Of a DNA stretch of 23,470 nt, positions 13,041 to 21,856 are shown piece after piece. A model generated the notes under the pieces. It was not told the origin of the DNA and did no database searches. It was given only the letters and a program-made list of their open reading frames with translations. Both the position numbers and the translations under genes were made by a program. Source of the DNA: Chromera velia (lineage: Eukaryota > Sar > Chromeraceae); NCBI GenBank assembly GCA_018398765.1, contig JAHBMJ010002035.1:1-23470 (forward strand). The letters are read 5' to 3'. Position 1 is the first letter of the stretch. The number at the start of each line of letters is the position of its first letter.

Positions 13041-16000
13041 ACACACGTACACACACACACACACACACACAAACAAAAAGGCGGCCGGCCGAACACACAT
13101 GACCTAGCTGCCTACCTGCGCTTCAAAGCATGGATCCGGGAGGAACGAGAGAGGACCCTCCACCATTTCTCCCGACATTACCGCCATGGAGGGCGATTTG
13201 TCCATCGACTGGTCATGCGACCCCCTTCCTGTCCCCGCAGCAGACCCCGGAGTGCCCGTGGCCCCACTCGTGAAGTACGCGGGACAGTTGCGCCACTGCT
13301 TCTTCACCTGCAGGGAGGGAGGCAGGGAGGGGTTCAGAAGAAGACAAATAGTTCAGAAGTCACATTGGACAGCAGACGAACAAACAAGGTGCTCCGAGAA
13401 AGGCGGAAGGAAAGAAAGGCGGCCACACAAACAGAAAGAAACATTTTTGTAGTAACAAAATAAACAAATCACGTGAGAGAACACCCAGAGATGTGAGGAA
13501 ATACCAGACAGACAGACAGACGGACAGCTCGTCCCCCCCCCGACAAACAAACGATCGAACAAAGAAGCAAGCAAGGTATCCAATAAATAAATCTCCCGTC
13601 CATTCCCTCCCATGCACTCCCTTCCCACAACACGCACCGCCTCCTCAAAGAGGTCTAAGAAGTCGTACACGTAGATGGATGACAGCTCTGCGGCCTTCTG
13701 TCTGCGTGCGTCAAGGACTCCCGCCAGCCTGTGAGGGACCGTCACGCGCATGCCGTCGTAGTCCTGGTCGACACTGCATGCATCAGAGAAGAGAAGGGAA
13801 GGGAAACATGCAGGGGAGGAACTTGATGTGCGTACAGGTGCACAGAGAAAAAGAGGCGCATGCAGGCACACACACAGCGCGCGTTAGATCGAAAGACAAG
13901 CGGAGGAAAATGATGACGCTTTCCTTGATTGGTCATGTGACCGCAAGAGACAGATAGAAAAGACAGATGGAATAAGTCTCCAAGCACCCTTCCTGAGCTC
14001 TCTTCCGTCTGCATGCCTGCCATTCCCCTGCCCATCCTTTCACCAGTCATGCAGCTTCTCGCATTCTTTCTCTTTTCAGCTGACTCACCCGCCGAGAGCC
14101 TTCGGAGCCGCCCCCTGTGGTCTCTGGTGTCCGTGCGCGTCGAGGGCCGAGAAGATGATCTCCCCCGTGGTTGGGTTTCGGATCTCGACGTACTTCCTCA
14201 CACGGACAGATTGGCCAGTGGGGTTATCGAGAACCAAACGGACCGGCATTGCCTGCTCTCCCTGGCCGACTCCGCTGCCTGTGTTCAAAAAGAAAAGGAA
14301 GGGGAAACAGACAGAGAAAGCACGGGAGAGGAGATGAGGGCGATATCAAAAAGAATGTAAAGAAAAAGCAGAGAGAGAAACGGAACAAAAGAGATAGCAT
14401 GACTACGGGAAAGAGAGAGACAGGGTTGGTGACGTCAATCAGCCCCTAAGGTTTTCCAGCACAGGTTAGTGTCGGCGCTGACTCTAGCCTGCTTGGCATA
14501 CACTGCGAATGTTTAAAACTTCTCTCATCCTCTTGACGTCGGTCTTCGTCTGCGCTCATGGACAAGTGGGCAACACGTCGGAATGGTCTTTTCAAGGGGG
14601 TTGCAGAGAGAGGGAGGGAGGGAGGGAGAGAGAGAGAGAGAAACAAAACAAAACAAATCGACTGACTGATGTATCGCACTTCGATCATCGAGACGCTATT
14701 GGCCAGCAGACGCTGCTCGTATCTGCACGCGGTCAGACAGACAGAGATCCATCCTTCGATTCATTCGTTTCTGTATTCACCAATTCATTGCTCCACCAAA
14801 TTCCCCGCTTCAAGTTACGTGAGACAGGACGACGAGAGGAGTTGAAGAGAGACAGAGAGAACTCTCGTGATTCAATTGCCGAGCAGCCACGAAAAGAGGC
14901 AATGTGGCAGTCATCGTTCAATCAGCCCAAAGGAAAGCGGATGTCTGAGTGGCGACTGCCGCGGAAAAGGAGGGTCAAAAAGCCTCTTCACCCACCCACC
15001 CACTGTGACAGACACTGACCGAGCATAGAATTTCTTGGCTGCCCGTTCCGCCATCACCGGTGTCAACTCCTGCTGTCCCCCCGTCCTGCTTGTGTCGTTC
15101 CCAATGATGTTCATCAAGATGTGGTTCGACTCGACCTTCTCCTTGTCACCCCCCATCGCGGTCTCAAGGGCATTCAGACCCGCCACGATGTACCTCTCTT
15201 GGGCTGCGTACTTCTCCCCCTCGGATTCCAAACCGTACCGCAAGAGAATCCTCACGAAGTACCGCCTGCAGGCAGGTATCGGTGTGCACACGCTCACAAG
15301 AAACCCATGCAAACCGCGCGATTTCCCCTGAGTGAAATCACTCGGAGTGACAGGACCCCTCTTTCTTTTCCTTCGTCCTTTACGCATCCATTGTCCTCTC
15401 ATTTCACTCCCTCTGTGTATCTCTCACATTGCTAACTGACTTACTGACTTGTTCTGCACCACTGCCGATCCTGCCTTCACCGCCATCGGACGCGGCTTGG
15501 CCTCGTACAAGTGCACGTTGTGTGAAGCCGTCGGGATGCACTTCACCTGCAAACCGTTGGAAAAAAGGGCAGAAAGGAATTCATCATCATCCATCATGTG
15601 TATCTCGCGAGGGACGGAAGATTCTTCCCTCAGCACACACAAGCAATCACAACCAGGCGAAGAGGCAGAAAACAGAAAGGCATGCAGATCAATTGAAAGG
15701 AAGTATGCGAGACGGAAGGATTCAGCTTCAATGCAGCTGATCATCAAGTATTCATCCACGTCTACACCATTCTCCCGCCTTCTTCCAAAGCGCATTGCTT
15801 TATGTTGCTCCCTCCCTCCCGTCCTTTTTCGTCTGGTGCACCCCCACGTCTAGCCAGGGAGGAAGACCCCCTACCCCCCATGCATCCATGTACCTTGAAG
15901 TTCGACATCCTCTTCAGTTCTAGGTAGGGGAACTTGGTCGTCTCCACGTGTCTGCATGCACGCATGCATGGATACGTCCATTGGCACATTCATTCATTCG

Positions 16001-17306
16001 GGTTTGGATCATTCATTCAGATGAAATGAAGGAATAGATAGATCATCATGGAAACAGAGGCGGAGGGAAAAGAGAGAGAGAGAGAGCGAGCGACGGGGAA
16101 GCAAGTTTTCACGAACAGCAAAGCCTTTCTATCCACAAGGAGTGGAAGAGAGAAAGAAGGGGGGGGGGGGACAGGGGAACACAGTCAGTGTTTCCAAAGA
16201 CAGGACGACTCTACTGGCCGGCATACTGAACGACACAGCTAGGCTGACACACCGACCTGAGAAGAGATTCTTCCTGGAAGTCTGCATTTACTTTCATATT
16301 GTTAAGTAAATGCATGTACTGAACGACACAGCTAGGCTGACACCGACCTGAGAAGAGATTCTTCCTGGAAGTCGCACCCGCTGGACGTCTCCGGAGCGAC
16401 TCCTTCGGTGAGCATGGGAATGTGCTTTCTGCATTCAATCAACCAACCGTGCATTGATTGGATGTGCACAGAGAGGAAGGATGAGAGAAGGAAGTCAAAA
16501 CGCCACACGCATGAAACAAAAAAGGAATTCAAAACGAAAAAAAACAAGGCATACTGCATTAAAGAGAGGTCGAACAACGACACACAAGTCTCAGCCATAA
16601 AACCAGCCAGCGAGTCAACAAGCACCAGCCGAGCCGACCCGACAGGACATTGGGCTTCAGAAATAGACGTACACTTAACCTCAACTTTTTTACTCAACTG
16701 ACCGGCATCTGAAGTGGAGGTAGTTGGGAGCAAACTGCGCGACCAGGTCTGCACTCTTGAACGCCACTCCTCTCTCTTTCCTTCTCGTGGACGCTCTCTC
16801 TCTCTCGGAGTCTCCCGAAGTCTTTCTAGACGCTGTCGGGTCCTCCGGCTTCGCGGCGCCGTTGGGCATCTTGGCAAGTTGCTGTGAGGAGTCGGTCAGG
16901 TTGTTGAAGGCGAAGGTGATGAGGAAAATGTTCAGAGACTCCAGGAGAGACTGCACGCCTGGGCGCTTCATCACCGACTGGAAGACCTCCAGGGACACGT
17001 CGCTCTGCAAAAAGTGAAGAAATTAATACAAGTGCATTCAGTTTCATACATACAGAAAATAAATGCAGTACACGTCGCTCTGCATTCATGCTTGCAGACA
17101 ATGAAGGAAGGAAGGAAGGAAGGAAGGAAGGAATCGAAAGGTGAATCGGGGAGGGAGGAATGCAGATGGATGTTCACATGTAGATATATGCCGTAAATGA
17201 ATCACGTGTCTCTGGGTCTGTGCATGCTCACCTTCGCGAACGAACAAGCACACACACACACACACACACACAGACACACATACATACATACATACTCTCT
17301 CTCTCT

Positions 17307-17343
<37 letters not shown>

Positions 17344-20217
17344 CACAATTGGTTGTTGCAAGTTGGCAGCGATACGTAGGAGCCGACCAGACACATGAAT
17401 ACCAGAGGTGGAGGGAAGGAAAGAGAGGCAGGCAGAGAGACACTCCTTTGGAAAGCTCGACTGAACTTGTCCACAACCGTCTATAAGAAAAAGAATGCGA
17501 CTCCCTTCCCCCCCTCCCTTTTTTCACTTCACTGCACCGCCTAACCAACCAACCGCTTTGTCCTGTGCCCTCTGCAGATCTGCCACGAAGACTTTGAGAA
17601 CCCGGGCATCGGAGTCAGCAGAGCTCTGGGGAGCGGGACTTGGCAGGATTCCGCTCTGGTCCATCTCATTCAGGGCTCGCAGGGCATTCTCAATCTGGTC
17701 CACCAGAGCCTGCAGGCATCCATCCGTTCACAGGAAGAGAGATAATCAATCGCACACATTTCATACACACTTACTCAATCAATCGATCACTCACCCCCAT
17801 GCAGAGACCTCCGCTCATGTTGATACACTTTTGCATTCTCTCCAGGTTTCTAGGTGTTCTTGCTTTTTTGCGTTCATTGCATCGTCTGAACATCTTTTCT
17901 TCGTTTGCAAGTTTCAGGTGACTCAAAGTCAACTAAACTAAAAGCCTTGATTAGCGAAATAAACTTCTTTGGCGGACATGAGAGGTAGTTACAATGCGGT
18001 CTTCCAATTCCCTCAAGAAGGGAGGGAGGGAGGAGAGTACACAACTCTTCCGTCCCTCTTTTTTCTCTTGCCGTCATTCTCACTCGCCTAGTTGGCCCCT
18101 TCTCTTTTCTTCTCTTCTCTGCACTTCCTCCTACTAACCTTGTGGTTGGAGAAGCACAGACAGATGGTTGTCTGTGATCTGATCATGCCCATTCCGTGTT
18201 CTCCTCCTGCCTCCCCCCCCATGTTCATCAGCATATGAGTCAACCGCGTCTCCCCACCACCAGAGAACACCTGACCGATCCCGGACTGGTCCAGAACTCC
18301 AGAACTCAGTCTGCTTGCAGGGACACGAGGCAGGAAGGCAAACATATGAACACACCAGACCTACAAGTTGTTTGTCATCTGACCTGTCTGTCTTGACCCT
18401 TTGATTCAAAAACGATCGCCGACACTCACAAAAAAAAAATCACAAGAGAAACGGAACAGCGAGACCCCCCCCCTCCTCTTCGTACCTGCTCATCATGCCG
18501 GGTCCAACGGCCCCCATTCCTTTACTTTCATACAGAAAAAGAATTTCATATGAAAGTAAATGCACGTACCTGCTCATCATGCCGGGTCCAACGGCCCCCA
18601 TTCCATCGTGTGCCCCTGCCTCTGTGGGTTGCGTGACCACAGACAGAGGATCGCAGGATTCGTGCAGGAACTGTCCGGAGAACACAGGGGCGTGGGTGAA
18701 CACACCCAGCAGGGGCATCGTGGAAGGTTGCATGAAAGTCTCCGCGCTGCTGCTGCCGGCTATTGACTCCCTCTGCATGAATGCAAATATAAATGAACAA
18801 ACAGAAGGTCAATGGGGAAAGCGAGCAAGAGAATACCGCCAAACAGACACCCAGCGGCAGTGAGTCAATTTCATGTTTCGGTTCCGCATCTACAGGTAGA
18901 CGCAGACACAACTGGATTGTCACGGCAGGTTTGAATATTCAAATTTCGGGCGCCTCAGTGACATCATGACATGCGGACCAACTGTCTGCTTTCAGACAGA
19001 TGGACATACAAGCAATCAAGCAGACTGACGACAGAAAGACATACCCGAACCCCAAGGCACCCACATAGCTGAGGAGAAGCAATGACGAACAAACAAACAG
19101 GGGAGGGAAAAACACGAATCCCCTTTCCATCGAAGGCCCTCACTCACTCACTCACTCACTCACTCACGTTTCCGGGTGTTTCTGCCGGCAGCGTCCTGAC
19201 GACTGTCCATTGTTCCCCCTCTGTGTGGACCTCCAAGTCGTGCACTCCCAACTTTTCGAAGTGCCTGTGGATGTACAGTTCGAGCGCCAACTTCCTCACG
19301 TTTTGGTCCTTCGAGGAAAACAGAAGAACCAGTGAGTCGTCCGCACATCTGCATTACTCAGGCATCAAAAGGGGAAAGAGAAAGAAAGGACGGATATATC
19401 GATATTTATCTATAAAAAGAAAAAGCCAGAGATCACAAAAAAAAGGAACCAGAAAACGCGGATACTGAAGAAAGCAAATCTAGGAGAAACAAAACAATCG
19501 TCAGAAGGAGGAAGCGCAAGCCAAAGCGGAAAGACAGCAGAGAAGAGAACAAGAAGGGGAAATTCCATTTCAGCATGCTTCTTTTTGTTCTCCCTTCTTC
19601 TTTTCGGTTTCTGTATACGAGCTCTTCCTTCCTCTTCCTTTGCTCTCTTTTCCGAACGTCATTGCGAAGCCATCCTCACACACACCATGGCAATCATTTT
19701 CAATTCTGACAGGTATCTACAGTTCCCTTTTGATCTCGGAGTGATTCCTTCCTAGAAACTGATAACCAATCAAGGAAAGCCGAGGTCGACGCAAAAGAAT
19801 CAGACCTGGAACATGCAAAGGGACACGACAGGGGCAGAGAAGAGACGACAAAATAGAAAAAGACACAGGAGAAAAAAACAACAACACCCACCCGTAGAGG
19901 TCCGCGACCAGCTCCGGGAATTTCAAGGCCTTTGCGGATGCACCACCAGCGCTCTGCAGACAGACAGACAGACAGACAGACTATATGTTTCTTCTTCTCC
20001 CTTCTTTTCTTCTTGAACACAACAGAGAGAGAGACAGACTATATCGTCGTTTCTTTCACATACCATATATTTCTTCTTCTCTCTTTCTTTCACAGACAGA
20101 CAGACTATATCGTCTTTTCTACACTTCACTTTTTCCGAATCGCTTGCTTTCTTTCGGACAGGCAGACACAGACACAGACACAGACAGAGACACAGACAGA
20201 GACACAGACAGAGAGAC

Positions 20218-20259
<42 letters not shown>

Positions 20260-20724
20260 TGTATGGTTACTTTCCCTCGTCTTCTTCGTGAACACAACAG
20301 ACAAAAAGACAGACAGGCAGATGAACACACAAACGATCACACACCCAGGGAGGGGCACAGAATCAGACAGAGAGACGCAACAGTCAGAAGCGTGAACGTG
20401 AAATTCATCGAAAGGATTGTCTCCGGATTTTTGACACATTTTTGCTGCTCACGGTGACAAAAAATAGACTTTCCCCCATTTCCCTGCTGACCCAGCCACC
20501 GACCTTCAGCTGTTCCTCCAACAGCTTTGTCCTCTCTGCCACTGGTCTCTGTTCCTTGATCAGAAGAAGCTGCCTCGCTCTGAGACACACGCTCGTGTAC
20601 TCACTTCCGGTCAGGGAGGAGAGGCGGACGAGGATTGGCTTGAAGTCGGGCAGACGGGCCATCAAAGCTGCATGCATGCATCCATCCGTACGTTCATCTA
20701 CCCGTCCTTTGTTCCGGAAGGTCA

Positions 20725-20759
<35 letters not shown>

Positions 20760-21820
20760 ATCATGTATCCTTCCGTTCACTTTGGCAGCAGCAGATACAC
20801 AAACAAAAACACATACATGACTCCGAAGGCGGATACAGGAAAAAATAGACAGACGCGAGACGAGCCTTTCAGTAGGTGGTGTCAGCTGCACTCACTGATA
20901 TCAGAAGAAACGGCACTTCATTGGTCTCATGCTGAGCACAGTTTGATGGTTGCTTCCTTTACCTTCTTTCCCCCTCCACGCTTCCTTCCTGTCTTTCTCT
21001 TTCCACCCACCGTCGGATGCTCTGATCTCCTCGAGCAGTGTCGTCACGACCTTCATCTTCAGTTTGAGCATTTGATGGGACCTGCCGAGCCTCTCGATCT
21101 CCTCGGGCTCCGAGGACGTCCGTTTGGATTGGAGGACCTGCAGACAGAAAGGGAGACAGGCGGAGAAGGGAACGGGCAGGCATCACCAAAGTGAGGAGAC
21201 CGGCTGAAGAACGAGAGCGGGAGTGCGTGAGTGACGTCCGCACGAAGCCTGACAGATAGAAATGGATTGAAGAAAGAGAAACCGACAGGTGCACACAATC
21301 GATGAGAAGCCACGCAAAGCGGTGACAACAGGACAAGCAATGAAGCCAGTACGCGAGAGGGAGATAGGGAGAAAGAATGAATGAAATGAAAACAGAAAGT
21401 AAGGAATGAATAAAGAAAACGGGGGAGACGAAAAAAGCTGCGAAACAAAAGAAGAAAGAAGCACCTTGGCAGGGATATCGGAGGTATGGCAGAAGATCTC
21501 TTCCACGGAGACGAACTGCTCGAACATCTCAATGAACAGTTTCACCACAGACCCCAGGACTCCATTCTCGTACTTCGTCAGCAGATCCAGGAGGGGTTGG
21601 ACCTGCACATATCCACACACCCACACGCACGAAAAAACACACAAAGAGAACAAAACGGGGGACTCAAATGAGTCAAGAAGCAGGTTTGACAGACGGGTGG
21701 AACATTTTGAATCAAGCAAGGCACTTAATTTCCGGTCCCTGCCTGTCCATCTGTTTGTTTTCTTCTGTCTCACGTGATGGGACGGAGACCGGACTGCCAG
21801 GCAGGCAGGCAGACAGACGG

Positions 21821-21856
<36 letters not shown>

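Noticed and set aside
11985-13463. 492-codon open frame on the plus strand
   Set aside because: It lies antisense over ACC exons 19-21 and their introns, contains a (CA)n-derived His/Thr string, and has no protein-like pattern. It is a shadow of the ACC locus.
20163-20262. CRISPR-like array
   Set aside because: The units are 4-6 bp tandem repeats without spacers, in an intron of a eukaryotic gene.
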